Shown here: positions 53,759 through 63,933 of the stretch, piece after piece
How the letters are laid out: every line of letters begins with the position of its first letter
How positions within the stretch are numbered: position 1 is the first letter of the stretch
Assembly (NCBI GenBank): GCA_009926935.1
Contig: RFNZ01000008.1
Coordinates: 1-64,000, forward strand
Reading direction: 5' to 3'
DNA: 64,000 nucleotides
Source: Pseudomonadota bacterium
GTDB taxonomy: Bacteria; Pseudomonadota; Alphaproteobacteria; Micavibrionales; UBA1664
Translations under genes and position numbers: made by a program
Notes under the pieces: model-generated
Told to the model about the DNA's origin: nothing
The model's input: only the letters and a program-made list of their open reading frames with translations
Database searches by the model: none

Positions 53759-55690
53759 TTACTGTTTTCGGTTTTTGACGAGCGTGTCTACGATAGCGGG
53801 ATCAGCAAGCGTGCTGGTGTCCCCGAGACTATCAACCTCATTCGCGGCTACCTTGCGCAGAATGCGGCGCATGATTTTGCCTGACCGCGTTTTGGGCAGG
53901 CCCGTTGTCCATTGCACGTGATCGATGGATGCTATGGGGCCTATGATGGAACGTACGGTTTTATTGATCTCGGTCACGGTCGCATCATTAGCTTCCGTAC
54001 CCTCTTTCAAAATCACATAGGCGTAAATGCCCTGCCCCTTCAGGTCATGCGGGAAGCCTACAACCGCGCTCTCGGCCACGGCTGCATGACGATTGATGGC
54101 GCTCTCGATTTCGGCAGTACCGAGACGATGACCTGAAACATTGATCACATCATCCACGCGACCTGTTATCCAGTAATCGCCATCGGCATCGCGCCGCGCG
54201 CCATCGCCCGTAAAGTACATGCCCTTAAACGTGCTGAAATATGTTTTTTCAAAACGTGCGTGATCACCAAAAACCGTGCGCATTTGCCCCGGCCAGCTAT
54301 CCAGTATCACGAGATTACCCTCGCAAGCGCCTTCCAGAATTTTGCCCTCGTTATCGACGATTGCAGGCTTTACGCCAAAGAAAGGTTTTGTGGCGGAGCC
54401 CGGTTTTAGGGCTGTTGCACCGGGAAGCGGGGTTAGAATGTGACCGCCCGTCTCGGTCTGCCAGTAGGTATCTATGACGGCGCAGCGCGCATCACCCACC
54501 ACATTATAATACCAGAGCCATGCCTCGGAATTGATGGGCTCGCCCACCGACCCCAGCACGCGCAGCGATTTACGGGACGCCCTTTTGACGAAGGCATCAC
54601 CCTCCTTGAGAAGAGCCCTGATGGCTGTCGGTGCCGTGTAGAAAACATTCACCTGATGTTTATCGACGACATCCCAGAATCGGCCCCAGTCCGGATATTG
54701 CGGCACGCCTTCAAACATCAAGGTTGTCGTGGCATTGGCAAGCGGGCCATACACGATGTAGCTGTGGCCCGTTACCCAGCCGACATCGGCGGTGCACCAA
54801 TACACATCACCGTCCCTTACATCAAAGACGTATTCGTGCGTGATCGATGCATAGACGAGATAGCCGCCCGTTGTGTGCAGGACACCTTTCGGTTTGCCGG
54901 TTGAGCCTGATGTATAGAGGATAAACAGAGGATCCTCGGCCCCCATTGGCTCGCACGGGCAGTCGGCTGACTGTTTTGATACATGGTCATGCCACCAGAT
55001 ATCCCGACCATCCTGCATGGAGACAGGATTACCTGTACGACGCAGAACAATAACCGTATCCAGCGCCAATGTTGCGAGGGCCCCGTCGACGTTTTTCTTG
55101 AGAGGAATGGTTTTGCCGCCGCGCACGCCCTCATCGGCGGTGATGAGGCATTTTGATTTTCCGTCCTCGATACGATCGCGCAGGGATTCCGATGAAAATC
55201 CACCAAACACCACCGAGTGAATGGCGCCGATGCGCGCGCATGCAAGCATGGCAAAAGCAGCCTCCGGCACCATGGGCATGTAAATGGTTACGACATCGCC
55301 CTTTTTGACGCCGCGCGACTTCAGGAGATTTGCAAGCCTTGATACTTCATCTTTGAGTTCGGCAAAGGAAATTTTGCGAGAATCTTTTGGGTCATCCCCC
55401 TCCCAGATGATGGCGGTCTGGTTTGCGCGGGCGGGCAGATGACGATCGATACAGTTATGCGCGACATTAAGAATGCCGTCCTCGTACCACTTGATTGAAA
55501 TATCAGGCGCAAAGCGTGTGTTTTTGACCTTGGTATATGGCTTCATCCAATCAAGGCGTTTGCCCATCTCGGCCCAGAATTTTGCGGGGTCATCGATGGA
55601 TGCCGCGTAAAGAGACGCGTATTTTGTCGCATCGATTTTTGCGGCAGACGCGCGGGATAACGGCACTTGAAAAACGCTGATGTCTGTCAT
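53759..55690 (-). CDS. acs: Acetyl-CoA synthetase
   Basis: Activates acetate to acetyl-CoA with ATP. 643 residues, normal. ANL motifs: [20 protein letters not shown] (A3), [10 protein letters not shown] (A5), [20 protein letters not shown] (A8) and the catalytic, acetylation-prone Lys in [10 protein letters not shown]. The N-terminus has [11 protein letters not shown] and the NCIDRHLP segment typical of Acs. Its promoter lies in a 50-bp gap after the EVE-domain gene on the same strand. Confidence 0.96.
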   Translation of the reverse strand: MTDISVFQVPLSRASAAKIDATKYASLYAASIDDPAKFWAEMGKRLDWMKPYTKVKNTRFAPDISIKWYEDGILNVAHNCIDRHLPARANQTAIIWEGDDPKDSRKISFAELKDEVSRLANLLKSRGVKKGDVVTIYMPMVPEAAFAMLACARIGAIHSVVFGGFSSESLRDRIEDGKSKCLITADEGVRGGKTIPLKKNVDGALATLALDTVIVLRRTGNPVSMQDGRDIWWHDHVSKQSADCPCEPMGAEDPLFILYTSGSTGKPKGVLHTTGGYLVYASITHEYVFDVRDGDVYWCTADVGWVTGHSYIVYGPLANATTTLMFEGVPQYPDWGRFWDVVDKHQVNVFYTAPTAIRALLKEGDAFVKRASRKSLRVLGSVGEPINSEAWLWYYNVVGDARCAVIDTYWQTETGGHILTPLPGATALKPGSATKPFFGVKPAIVDNEGKILEGACEGNLVILDSWPGQMRTVFGDHARFEKTYFSTFKGMYFTGDGARRDADGDYWITGRVDDVINVSGHRLGTAEIESAINRHAAVAESAVVGFPHDLKGQGIYAYVILKEGTEANDATVTEINKTVRSIIGPIASIDHVQWTTGLPKTRSGKIMRRILRKVAANEVDSLGDTSTLADPAIVDTLVKNRKQ

Positions 55691-55740
55691 GCCTTTTCTC
55701 TTACCATTTTAGCCGTGTTCCGTTAAGACACAGCGCAGCA

Positions 55741-56148
55741 TCATAAGCCGCCCAACTTGCAGATATGCTTCCACTCGGCCTCCGATACGGGCTGAACGGA
55801 GAGCCTTGATAGCTTTATGAGAGCCATATCCTTTAGTTTTGCATCGGCCTTGACCTGCGCCAGCGTGACCGGTTTTGGCATCGGCTTTTCGGCCTTTACG
55901 TCAACACAGACGAATTTCCCCGTTTCGTCGCTCGGGTCCGTATACGCCTTTTTGACGATGCTCACGATGCCGACAATTTCACGGCCATCGTTTGAATGAT
56001 AGAAAAACGCTTTGTCGCCCACGGCCATGGTGCGCAGGTTTTTGGCCGCCTGATGGTTGCGAACGCCCGTCCAGGGCTCGATACCTTTTTTAACCTGCTG
56101 CGCCCAGGACCAGACATCGGGTTCAGATTTCATAAGCCAGAAAGCCAT
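55741..56148 (-). CDS. EVE domain protein
   Basis: 135 residues, a single EVE domain of the PUA-like fold: FWLMKSEPDVWSWAQQVKKG, then WTGVRNHQAAKNLRTM, GDKAFFYHSN, IVGIVSIVKKAYTDP and a C-terminal LKDMALIKLSRLSVQPV. Family members bind modified nucleobases and some accompany restriction systems. This one is a stand-alone housekeeping type with no defence genes beside it. Divergent from the M48 protease gene. Confidence 0.93.
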   Translation of the reverse strand: MAFWLMKSEPDVWSWAQQVKKGIEPWTGVRNHQAAKNLRTMAVGDKAFFYHSNDGREIVGIVSIVKKAYTDPSDETGKFVCVDVKAEKPMPKPVTLAQVKADAKLKDMALIKLSRLSVQPVSEAEWKHICKLGGL

Positions 56149-56192
56149 TTGAGCACCTTTTTTTTGACACGCAGCTGAGCCATATTGTTCTT

Positions 56193-57551
56193 ATGCGCGT
56201 CGTTCTGACAATCCTGTTTTTTATCCTTTGTTTTCTGCCGGCACCAATCTCGGCCCAGCAGGGCATGAGCATCATCAGGGATACCGAGATCGAGCAGGCC
56301 CTGCGCGAATGGTCGACGCCGATATGGCGGGCCGCAAACCTTAACCCCGATACCGTCAAAATCGTGCTTGTGCAGTCGCCCGACCTTAACGCCTTTGTGG
56401 CTGGCGGGCAGAATATCTTCATTTATACGGGCCTCATTACCGCCGCGAAATCGCCCGGCGAGCTTTTGGGTGTCATTGCGCATGAAACGGGGCATATATC
56501 CGGCGGGCACCTGATACGCGGGAAGCGGGCCATGGAGCGCGCCTCCTACGAAGCCGTGCTTGCGGCGATACTGGGTGTTGGCGCGGCCGCTGCCGGCAGT
56601 GCGGAGGCATCGCGTGCGATTATACTTGGCGGGCAGGGGCTTGCCGTATCCGGTTTTCTTGCGCATAGCCGCGTGCAGGAATCCAGCGCGGATCAGGCCG
56701 CCCTCGGCTACATGGAGGAGGCGGGCCTCAACCCATCCGGGCTTGCCAGTTTTCTCATGACCCTCAAACAGCAGGAACTTTTACCCAGCTCGCAGCAGAG
56801 TGCCTATCTGCGCACCCACCCTTTGACGAGCGAGCGTATCGCCGCGATGCAGGACGGGGCTGCTAAATCGAAATTCATCGACAGCCCCTACCCTGCCGCC
56901 ATGAAAGACCGCTTCGCACGGATCAAGGCCAAGCTTGATGGTTTCATCAACACGCAGCGCGTTGCGTGGATTTACACAGAAAAAGATACATCCATACCCG
57001 CGCTTTACGCGAAAGCGATCGCGGCCTATCGCCGCAGCGAAAAGGACAAGGCGCTGGCGCTGGCTGATCAGTTGATTTCCAAAGAGGGACAAAACCCGTG
57101 GTTCCATGAAATCAAAGGACAGATGCTGCGGGATTTCGGGCAGCTGGACCGGGCGGCTGTATCGTATCGCAAGGCGATTGCCCTTGCGCCAGACGCCGCG
57201 CTGATCAGGATTGATCTTGCGCAGGTGCTGATTGAAATGCCGGGCGGCGATACAGGTGCCCGCTATGCCGAGGCCGAAAAAAACCTGGATGCCGCCCTGC
57301 AAAAAGAGCCGCGATCGAGCCAGATCCATCGCCTTTATGCCACGATTGCCGGGCGACGCGGTGATGAGCCTGCTGCCCGCTATCATCTGGCTGAAGAAGC
57401 CGCCCTGCGCGGCAATTTTGCCGAAGCCGGGAAACTGCTTGAAGCGGCGATGCCCGGCCTTGAGGCCGGCAGCCGCATCTTCAGGCGCGCCAATGACCTC
57501 AAGGTGTTTCTTGATTCCCAGCCGAAAAAGGATGACAGAAACGAACGTTGA
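56193..57551 (+). CDS. Periplasmic M48 metalloprotease with TPR repeats (BepA-like)
   Basis: 452 residues. A signal peptide (VVLTILFFILCFLPAPISA) is followed by an M48 protease domain with HETGH (H97, E98, H101) and ESSADQAAL for the third ligand. TPR-like helices run from about 265 to 440 (ALYAKAIAAYRRSEKDKALA, AAVSYRKAIALAPDAALIRI). This is the BepA/YfgC layout: a chaperone-protease for outer-membrane assembly. A DsbA-like gene follows 37 bp later, so the two form a periplasmic quality-control pair. Confidence 0.92.
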   Translation: MRVVLTILFFILCFLPAPISAQQGMSIIRDTEIEQALREWSTPIWRAANLNPDTVKIVLVQSPDLNAFVAGGQNIFIYTGLITAAKSPGELLGVIAHETGHISGGHLIRGKRAMERASYEAVLAAILGVGAAAAGSAEASRAIILGGQGLAVSGFLAHSRVQESSADQAALGYMEEAGLNPSGLASFLMTLKQQELLPSSQQSAYLRTHPLTSERIAAMQDGAAKSKFIDSPYPAAMKDRFARIKAKLDGFINTQRVAWIYTEKDTSIPALYAKAIAAYRRSEKDKALALADQLISKEGQNPWFHEIKGQMLRDFGQLDRAAVSYRKAIALAPDAALIRIDLAQVLIEMPGGDTGARYAEAEKNLDAALQKEPRSSQIHRLYATIAGRRGDEPAARYHLAEEAALRGNFAEAGKLLEAAMPGLEAGSRIFRRANDLKVFLDSQPKKDDRNER

Positions 57552-57588
57552 GATACAATTCCAACAACCTTAAAGGAGACACACCCTC

Positions 57589-58308
57589 ATGCGCCGCTTT
57601 CTTCTTTCTCTGCTTTTGCTGACAGGCCTTGCCGCGCCAGCGCTTGCAGCAGATTTTACCCGTGAACAGATTGACCAGTTCGTCAAGGAATTCATTGAAA
57701 AAAACCCGCAGGTCGTCATCGATTCCGTCAATAATTACGGGAAAAGCCAGCAGGAAGCCGAAGACAAAAAAGCTGGTGAGGCCATCAAGCAGAATATGGA
57801 CTGGCTGGTTAAAAACAAAAACCATGCCGAGGCCGGCAACCCCAATGGCGATGTTACGATCGTCGAATTTTTCGATTACAACTGCGGGTATTGCAAGCAG
57901 GCACTTTCGGACCTCATGACCCTCCTTGAGCAGGACAAGAACATCCGTCTCGTGTTTGTCGAGATTCCGATTTTAGGTGCGAGCTCGATGGAAGCGGCCA
58001 AATGGGCCCTTGCCGCAAACAAGCAAAAACTTTACCTCGAGTACCATATTGCCCTTATGCGTCACCGTGGTACTTTTGACGAAACTATTTTGGCCGATAC
58101 TGCCAAAAAAATCGGGCTCAATGTAGAGCAGCTCAAGAGGGACAAAAACGACCCTTCGATTGCACAGACCATGGAAGAAAACCTCAAGATGGCCTCGACA
58201 CTGGGTGTTTCCGGTACGCCCGGTTTTGTGATTGGCGAGCAGCTGATCCGCGGCTATGTCGGGCTTGACGGCATCCGCGAGGCTGTTGCCGAAGCCAGAA
58301 AAAAATAG
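57589..58308 (+). CDS. DsbA-family thiol:disulfide oxidoreductase (periplasmic)
   Basis: 239 residues. The signal peptide LLLLTGLAAPALA ends near residue 20. A helical N-terminal extension (about 23-80) precedes the thioredoxin domain with the CGYC active site (C99, C102) in FFDYNCGYCKQA. A cis-Pro loop lies in GVSGTPGFVIGEQLI. The CGYC motif and the extension resemble the ScsC/Com1-type DsbA group, which can act as oxidase or isomerase. AAAGGAGA ribosome site. It ends at a strong terminator. Confidence 0.93.
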   Translation: MRRFLLSLLLLTGLAAPALAADFTREQIDQFVKEFIEKNPQVVIDSVNNYGKSQQEAEDKKAGEAIKQNMDWLVKNKNHAEAGNPNGDVTIVEFFDYNCGYCKQALSDLMTLLEQDKNIRLVFVEIPILGASSMEAAKWALAANKQKLYLEYHIALMRHRGTFDETILADTAKKIGLNVEQLKRDKNDPSIAQTMEENLKMASTLGVSGTPGFVIGEQLIRGYVGLDGIREAVAEARKK

Positions 58309-58324
58309 AACGGTATTCGCGAAT

Positions 58325-58357
58325 TAAAAAAGCCGGCCATAAAGGCCGGCTTTTTTG
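58325..58357. terminator. Bidirectional intrinsic terminator
   Basis: Perfect 7-bp stem GCCGGCC (58332-58338) / GGCCGGC (58344-58350), loop ATAAA, with A6 before and T6 after. It serves the dsbA-like gene on the plus strand and the convergent lipoprotein gene on the minus strand. Confidence 0.93.
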
Positions 58358-58375
58358 TTTATGCCTTACCCGTTA

Positions 58376-60658
58376 CTACGGGCCGGAGACGATCGGGTTC
58401 GGGATCGAGCCGAGGCTGCCATAGACACCGCCGTTTACGACATAGCGGACGTTCTCTCTTGACCATGTACCGTTTGATGAGTTCTCGCCATACCACTCGC
58501 GGGTCACGACTTCCTCAACCGAGGTACTTGACCAGTAGGCGTTCAGGCGGCAGCCACCTTTACCACCACAGCTCCAGTAACGGACCAGAACCGGCCAGCT
58601 ACCCCATGTGCGGCGCTCGATACGACCGCAGTGCAGGCCGCGACCTGGCAAGTAGACACGATCGCTATAGCTCATGCGAGGACCAGAGATGATGGACGGA
58701 ACAAGGTCATACATCTGTGGTTCCGTATCCAGCATGATGGTCTGAACCGACGTGCCGGCACCGTTGTAGCTGCTGGCATCACCATAGCGCCAGGACATGA
58801 TGTAGGCACCGAGGCCAGGGCCCGCTGTCTCTGTCCATCTGTCACAGCCTTTGATGTTGCACCTGGCCATATTGACGTATGCGTACCCAACAGGAGTCGC
58901 TGACGAATGCTGACTGTGATACGCCCGGCCAGCATTACCACCATAAGAGCCGCCTGGCAGAAGCGTTGTCTGGAACTGCTCGTTTGGCGAGAGTTCGTAC
59001 GGGGCCCATGTGCTTTCCAGCATCGGGTTGTAACTGAGCGGGCAGCTCAACTGGATTTCCTTATAGCGGATACGGCACTGGTTTGTACCATTTGGTACCG
59101 TAAAGACACCGTAGACGAAGTTAGGCGTGAAGTTTGTAAAACGATCCAGCCAGTTTGTCGCGTTTCTGGTACCGACTGCGCGTGATGTATCCGTGTCCGC
59201 ATGGAGCGTACGTTTTTCGCGGAAGTAGTTCCAGTTGAGCGAGTAAAGACCACCGCCCTCGGCATAGGTACAGCCAATGAAGCAGAAACCGAGCCATTCG
59301 TTATACCAAGCTTCGTCATCGAACCAGTAATCAAGGTTACCGAAAGTCCATTTGTTGCCTGCGGCGTTGAAGTCCGTCGAGCGTGGAGGTGCGCCGGGGA
59401 TCTGGCCACACTGCGCCACGAACGTATCGTTTGAGGTACAAGCAATGTTTGGACGACCGATCCATTTGAGACGCTCTGCCGTTTGAGAGGCATTCGAGCT
59501 CAGGTTACGGTTATCAACCGTACGATCAACATAGGCCGTACCTGCAAGAGATGACGTCAGAGAACCACCGTTTACGCCCAGGAAGGTTTTATTGCCGAAG
59601 GTGGTAGTTTTTTCGATACAGACGTCGCGCGTATCATCGGCGTTGCCCGTATCGTTGTCACGTACCTGACTTGTGGCCGCAGACGCGGTTGCCTTGGTAC
59701 AGGTATCGATGTTTTTATCTTTTTTATCGCGGGTTTCAACGCCACTCTGATTTTTCTTCATGACGTCGGAGTTAATGCTTGTGGTTGCACAATCCATCTG
59801 CAACTGCTGCTCAAGAACCGCTTTGAGACCGTTTGCCGTTATATCCGCAAAGTTGTTAAGAGCAACAGAGCCGCCATTGGCGGTTGTCGAGCTGTTGGCT
59901 GTTACGATGGCGTCGGATACGCATGTGCCCATGCTCTCGGCGCTCCAGCCCGTGTTTGGGTCAGCCGGTACAATAGCGCCTTCTGCCGTATATCTAACGA
60001 CGCGGCTTTCGACCATTGTGCCGCGCATCTGCATGCCACGCGTATCCCGACCACAGGCCACTGTGCGGTACTCGGTACGAGCCATCTCCTCAACCGGGGC
60101 TGCCGGACGATCGATCTGGAATACAAGTACGGGCGCACCCAAAGGAATACTGAGGCTTGAGCAGCTTGAAGGAATGTTTCTGGTTGTGCCGTTGGCTACC
60201 TGAAGGGTTGGTGAACCGTCATAGGTTGCGACCTGATCGCCTGCAACGCGGTTGCGAAGGGCACCCATCATGATACCCGTATTGGTACCAATGCCGCGCA
60301 TCGAGAATTTGTTTGAGGAATCACGACCATCAAGCCATGTCAGTTGCACGACTTCCGTGCCACTGCCTGTCGGACATACGCTGGAACGGATTGTGCCGCC
60401 GACCACGTTCGGGTCGATCCCGAGGTTGGCGAGGGTGATGTTTGAAGACGTTGTCTGCGCAAACCAGCTTGGGTCGCCTACGACCCAGTTTTGTACCTTA
60501 AGCGCGACGTTGCCGAGCGCCGAGGCGTAATATGCCCCGTTGAGCTGCCCTGCATCCGAGACTTTGCCGGGGTCTTTTTCATCGGGGATACATGCTGCCA
60601 GCGCGCCTGTACACAGCAGCGCACCGAGCACCAGATAGCGACGAAGTTGAGTAAACAT
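58376..60658 (-). CDS. Large cysteine-rich lipoprotein, function unknown
   Basis: 760 residues, not recognised. The N-terminus is RRYLVLGALLCTGALAAC, with lipobox LAAC and the lipidated Cys at about residue 23, so it is probably an outer- or inner-membrane lipoprotein. More than 20 cysteines are spread along the chain (e.g. LGFCFIGCTYAEGG, ARCNIKGCDRW, YWSCGGKGGC), fitting disulfide bonding in the periplasm or outside. The C-terminal half is rich in Trp, Tyr, Asn and Gly (WTFGNLDYWFDDEAWYNEW), like many surface proteins. The gene is isolated, with terminators on both sides. Confidence 0.82.
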   Translation of the reverse strand: MFTQLRRYLVLGALLCTGALAACIPDEKDPGKVSDAGQLNGAYYASALGNVALKVQNWVVGDPSWFAQTTSSNITLANLGIDPNVVGGTIRSSVCPTGSGTEVVQLTWLDGRDSSNKFSMRGIGTNTGIMMGALRNRVAGDQVATYDGSPTLQVANGTTRNIPSSCSSLSIPLGAPVLVFQIDRPAAPVEEMARTEYRTVACGRDTRGMQMRGTMVESRVVRYTAEGAIVPADPNTGWSAESMGTCVSDAIVTANSSTTANGGSVALNNFADITANGLKAVLEQQLQMDCATTSINSDVMKKNQSGVETRDKKDKNIDTCTKATASAATSQVRDNDTGNADDTRDVCIEKTTTFGNKTFLGVNGGSLTSSLAGTAYVDRTVDNRNLSSNASQTAERLKWIGRPNIACTSNDTFVAQCGQIPGAPPRSTDFNAAGNKWTFGNLDYWFDDEAWYNEWLGFCFIGCTYAEGGGLYSLNWNYFREKRTLHADTDTSRAVGTRNATNWLDRFTNFTPNFVYGVFTVPNGTNQCRIRYKEIQLSCPLSYNPMLESTWAPYELSPNEQFQTTLLPGGSYGGNAGRAYHSQHSSATPVGYAYVNMARCNIKGCDRWTETAGPGLGAYIMSWRYGDASSYNGAGTSVQTIMLDTEPQMYDLVPSIISGPRMSYSDRVYLPGRGLHCGRIERRTWGSWPVLVRYWSCGGKGGCRLNAYWSSTSVEEVVTREWYGENSSNGTWSRENVRYVVNGGVYGSLGSIPNPIVSGP

Positions 60659-60717
60659 GGCAGACCCCCAAGATAAAAAAAACAGTTCTACAGGATCAAT
60701 TTTGGACGAAAGTTATT

Positions 60718-60754
60718 AAAATTTGGTTCAAATCTGGATTGAAACCAAAATTTT
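60718..60754 (-). terminator. AT-rich inverted repeat after the histidine kinase gene
   Basis: Arms AAAATTTGGTTCAAAT (from 60718) and ATTGAAACCAAAATTTT (60738-60754) are near-perfect inverses, giving about 15 bp with one bulge, loop around CTGG. On the minus strand the T-rich end TTTTAATAAC follows, so it could end the kinase transcript. A protein-binding site upstream of the lipoprotein gene is the alternative. Confidence 0.5.
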
Positions 60755-60782
60755 TAAAGAAAAATCAATCGGGAAATGGCTT

Positions 60783-62423
60783 TCAGGCCTTGGGGAGCCT
60801 GATGGTAACTACGGTGCCAACCCCCAGACGGGAGTCTATGGACAGGGTGCCGCCGTGGAGCTCGGTCAGGTCTTTGGTGATGGCAAGGCCAAGCCCCGAG
60901 CCCTCATGCGACCGGTTGAAAGCCCCTGAGACTTGTTCAAACGGCTTTGTGACATCGGCTATCTTATGGGAGGGGATGCCGATACCGGTATCGGCTACCT
61001 TGATCAGGATATGGCGTTCTTCCTCGATCAGGACGGCTTCGACGATGCCGCCGCTTCCCGTAAACTTAACGGCGTTTGAGAGAAGATTGAGAAGGATTTG
61101 CTTGAGAGCCCTGCGGTCGGCTTTTAGGACCACATCGGCCTCCGGCAGGCGGCAGGTAAGCGTGAGCCCACCTTCCTGTGCGCGCGCCTCCATCATCTGG
61201 GCTGTTGTTCTGATGACCTGCGAAACATTGACATCCTGCAGGCTGAGCTCGTACTTGCCTGCCTCGATTTTCGACATATCAAGGATATCTGTAATCAGAT
61301 CAAGGAGATGGGTACCGCTTTCCTTGATGGCCTTGACGTAGTCGAGATAGCGTTCATCACCCAAAGGCCCCAGAATCTGTTTATCCATGAGGTCCGAAAA
61401 GCCGATGATGGCGTTGAGCGGCGTGCGCAGCTCGTGAGACATGTTGGCCAGAAAGCGGGATTTTGATGCGTAGGCCGCCTCAGCCTGTTCTTTGGCTTCG
61501 CGCAGTGCTTTTTCGTGCTCTTTTTGGGAGGTGATGTCCTGCATGATGCCGTACAGGGCTATAACCTCGCCCTCAGAATCCATTTCGCAGCGGCCCTCGC
61601 ACCTTATAATGCGTGTCTGGCCATCTGCCCTTAATACCCGGAAATCCATGTCGTAGTCGTTTTGCTGAATGATCGCCCGCTGGAACGCCTGATAGAGGCG
61701 AGAGAGATCGCGGCGGTGAATATGTGCGCTGATCGATTCAAGAGATGGTTTGAACTCGGCATGGCTTACGCCAAAAATATTATAGAGTTCGGATGACCAC
61801 TCGATATCGGAAGTCCCTATATCCCAGCGCCAGTGACCCATGCGGGCCAGTGCCTGCGCCTCGGAGAGCTGCTGTTCGCGGCGCATCAGTGCCGCCTCAT
61901 GGCGGATCGTGTCCGTTGTGTCCTGCCCGAGGCAGTAAAGGACGCCTGCCTGATAGCTGACTTCCCAACTGCTCCAGCGGGCGTCGCCATCGCTTGAGAT
62001 CATGCGGCAATCAAAGCCAGCTGTCGGGGTTTCTGGGTTTGAGCATGCCTCTTTCAAGGATGTGCGGACGGAGGGTTTGTCGGCCTCATCGACAAAATCG
62101 AGAAACATTTTGCCGATCATGTCCTGACGGGTGTAGCCCAGCATATCGCAGAATGGCGGATTAAAGCGGATGATGCCGCCATCGGGGTGCATGGTGCACA
62201 TGGCATCAGACGACATTTCCATGAAGGCGCGTATATCCTCGGGGCGGAGGGATGTTGATTTGCCCTCCCCCGCGCCCGTGTTGGCGGCGGTATCGATCAT
62301 GTGCCGGACGCGATCGCCCAGATGCTCTTGCGCCTGTGCGGTATCACCTGCCGTGGCCTTGCGGGTCTGGCTGGTGTGGGACCGTTTTTTGGGGCGTGGT
62401 TTTGCTGGCACTACTGGTTTCAT
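60783..62423 (-). CDS. PAS-domain sensor histidine kinase
   Basis: 546 residues. No membrane helix, so a soluble cytoplasmic sensor. A basic N-terminal tail is followed by PAS 1 (about 65-170, GGIIRFNPPFCDMLGYTRQD), PAS 2 (about 195-300, WDIGTSDIEWSSELYNIFGV, ending GIMQDIT), a coiled linker, and HisKA with H330 in NMSHELRTPLNAI. The ATPase domain has NLLSNAVKFT, ADTGIGIP and GSGLGLAI. No response regulator is adjacent, so it is an orphan kinase. The signal is unknown. Confidence 0.94.
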   Translation of the reverse strand: MKPVVPAKPRPKKRSHTSQTRKATAGDTAQAQEHLGDRVRHMIDTAANTGAGEGKSTSLRPEDIRAFMEMSSDAMCTMHPDGGIIRFNPPFCDMLGYTRQDMIGKMFLDFVDEADKPSVRTSLKEACSNPETPTAGFDCRMISSDGDARWSSWEVSYQAGVLYCLGQDTTDTIRHEAALMRREQQLSEAQALARMGHWRWDIGTSDIEWSSELYNIFGVSHAEFKPSLESISAHIHRRDLSRLYQAFQRAIIQQNDYDMDFRVLRADGQTRIIRCEGRCEMDSEGEVIALYGIMQDITSQKEHEKALREAKEQAEAAYASKSRFLANMSHELRTPLNAIIGFSDLMDKQILGPLGDERYLDYVKAIKESGTHLLDLITDILDMSKIEAGKYELSLQDVNVSQVIRTTAQMMEARAQEGGLTLTCRLPEADVVLKADRRALKQILLNLLSNAVKFTGSGGIVEAVLIEEERHILIKVADTGIGIPSHKIADVTKPFEQVSGAFNRSHEGSGLGLAITKDLTELHGGTLSIDSRLGVGTVVTIRLPKA

Positions 62424-62474
62424 GGGGCCAGATAATACCGCAAATCAGTGCTGATTACCAAAAATTTCGCCTGT

Positions 62475-63890
62475 TCAGGCAGCTTCCGGTTTTTCCTGCC
62501 CGGATTCAGGAAGATCTGCGGCCTTGACCGCGTCTTCCTCTGCCTTCATAGCGGCCAGCTGTTTTTCGAGCCAGTGGATCGTGTAGTTGCCGCTGATAAA
62601 ATCAGGCTGCTCGATGATCCATGCGTGAAGCGGCAATGTGGTTTTGACGCCGTCGATCACTGTTTCGTGGATCGCGCGCTTGAGGCGGCGCAGTGCCTCC
62701 TCCCGGGTGCGGCCATGCACGATGAGTTTACCCACCATAGAATCGTAATAAGGCGGGATGCGGTAGCCTGCGTAAATCGCGGAATCAAAACGGACACCGA
62801 GACCGCCGGCTGCGTGGAACTGCGTGATCTCGCCGGGGCTTGGTACGAAGGTGCGCGGGTCTTCGGCATTGATACGGATTTCGATAGCGTGGCCGCGCAG
62901 GCGCAGATTGTCTTTTTGAACGAGAAGTTCCTCGCCTGCGGCAATACGGATTTGCTCGGTCACGAGGTCGATACCGGTGATCATTTCAGTGACCGGGTGT
63001 TCGACCTGAATACGCGTATTCATCTCGATAAAGAAAAACTCGCCGTCCTGAAAGAGGAATTCAAATGTACCTGCGCCTCGATAGCCCAAGTCACGGACGA
63101 CACCTGCTGCCAGACCGCCGATATACTCGCGCTGCTCTGGTGTGAGGACGGGTGAAGGCCCCTCCTCAACCACTTTCTGGTGGCGGCGCTGGATCGAGCA
63201 ATCACGCTCGCCCAAATGGATACCGCCTCCACGGCCATCGCCGAAAATCTGGACTTCGATATGGCGAGGACGATCGAGATATTTTTCGAGATACATGGAA
63301 TCATCGCCGAAGTTGGCCTTGGCTTCGCGGCGGGCGGTGTTCCACGCCTCTTCAAACTCGGATTCCTGACGGATGACCTTCATGCCCTTGCCGCCGCCGC
63401 CAGACACGGCCTTGGTGAGAACAGGATAACCAATTTCTTTTGCGACCTTTATACCGTGCTCGAGCGAGTCGATCACGCCATCGGACCCAGGCACAACGGG
63501 CAGGCCCAGTTTTTTGACCGTATCTTTTGCAACGGCTTTATCACCCATGATCTCGATATGCTCGGGCTTTGGGCCGATGAAGGTAAAGCCGTGTTCTTCG
63601 ACCATTCTTGCGAACTCGGCATTTTCGGACAAAAAGCCGTAGCCCGGGTGAATGGCATCGGCGCCCGTAACAGCGGCCGCCGTCAGGATAGAGGGAATGT
63701 TAAGATAGGATTCCTTGGCTGGAGGCGGGCCAATGCACACGCTTTCGTCAGCGAGGCGCACCGCCATTGCGTTGGCGTCAGCCGTTGAGTGGACGGCTAC
63801 GGTCTGGATGCCGAGCTCTTTACACGCTCTGTGGATGCGCAGCGCGATTTCGCCACGGTTTGCAATCAGGACTTTTTTAAACATGGGCAT
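62475..63890 (-). CDS. accC: Acetyl-CoA carboxylase biotin carboxylase subunit
   Basis: Carboxylates biotin on AccB, the first half-reaction of fatty-acid synthesis. 471 residues. [20 protein letters not shown], then [14 protein letters not shown], the glycine-rich ATP loop [51 protein letters not shown] and [12 protein letters not shown]. The C-terminal tail is slightly longer than in E. coli ([20 protein letters not shown]). ATG 63890 follows AAAGG by 7 nt; the ATG two codons in would give the classical start. It lies 43 bp after accB. Confidence 0.96.
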   Translation of the reverse strand: MPMFKKVLIANRGEIALRIHRACKELGIQTVAVHSTADANAMAVRLADESVCIGPPPAKESYLNIPSILTAAAVTGADAIHPGYGFLSENAEFARMVEEHGFTFIGPKPEHIEIMGDKAVAKDTVKKLGLPVVPGSDGVIDSLEHGIKVAKEIGYPVLTKAVSGGGGKGMKVIRQESEFEEAWNTARREAKANFGDDSMYLEKYLDRPRHIEVQIFGDGRGGGIHLGERDCSIQRRHQKVVEEGPSPVLTPEQREYIGGLAAGVVRDLGYRGAGTFEFLFQDGEFFFIEMNTRIQVEHPVTEMITGIDLVTEQIRIAAGEELLVQKDNLRLRGHAIEIRINAEDPRTFVPSPGEITQFHAAGGLGVRFDSAIYAGYRIPPYYDSMVGKLIVHGRTREEALRRLKRAIHETVIDGVKTTLPLHAWIIEQPDFISGNYTIHWLEKQLAAMKAEEDAVKAADLPESGQEKPEAA

Positions 63891-63933
63891 GGGAGGACCT
63901 TTATATGCTTGGTTGCTTACCAACCCCGCGCGT

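Noticed and set aside
55741-56148. EVE-domain gene as part of a modification-dependent restriction system
   Set aside because: It is a stand-alone EVE domain of housekeeping type, flanked by acs and an M48 protease, with no nuclease partner.
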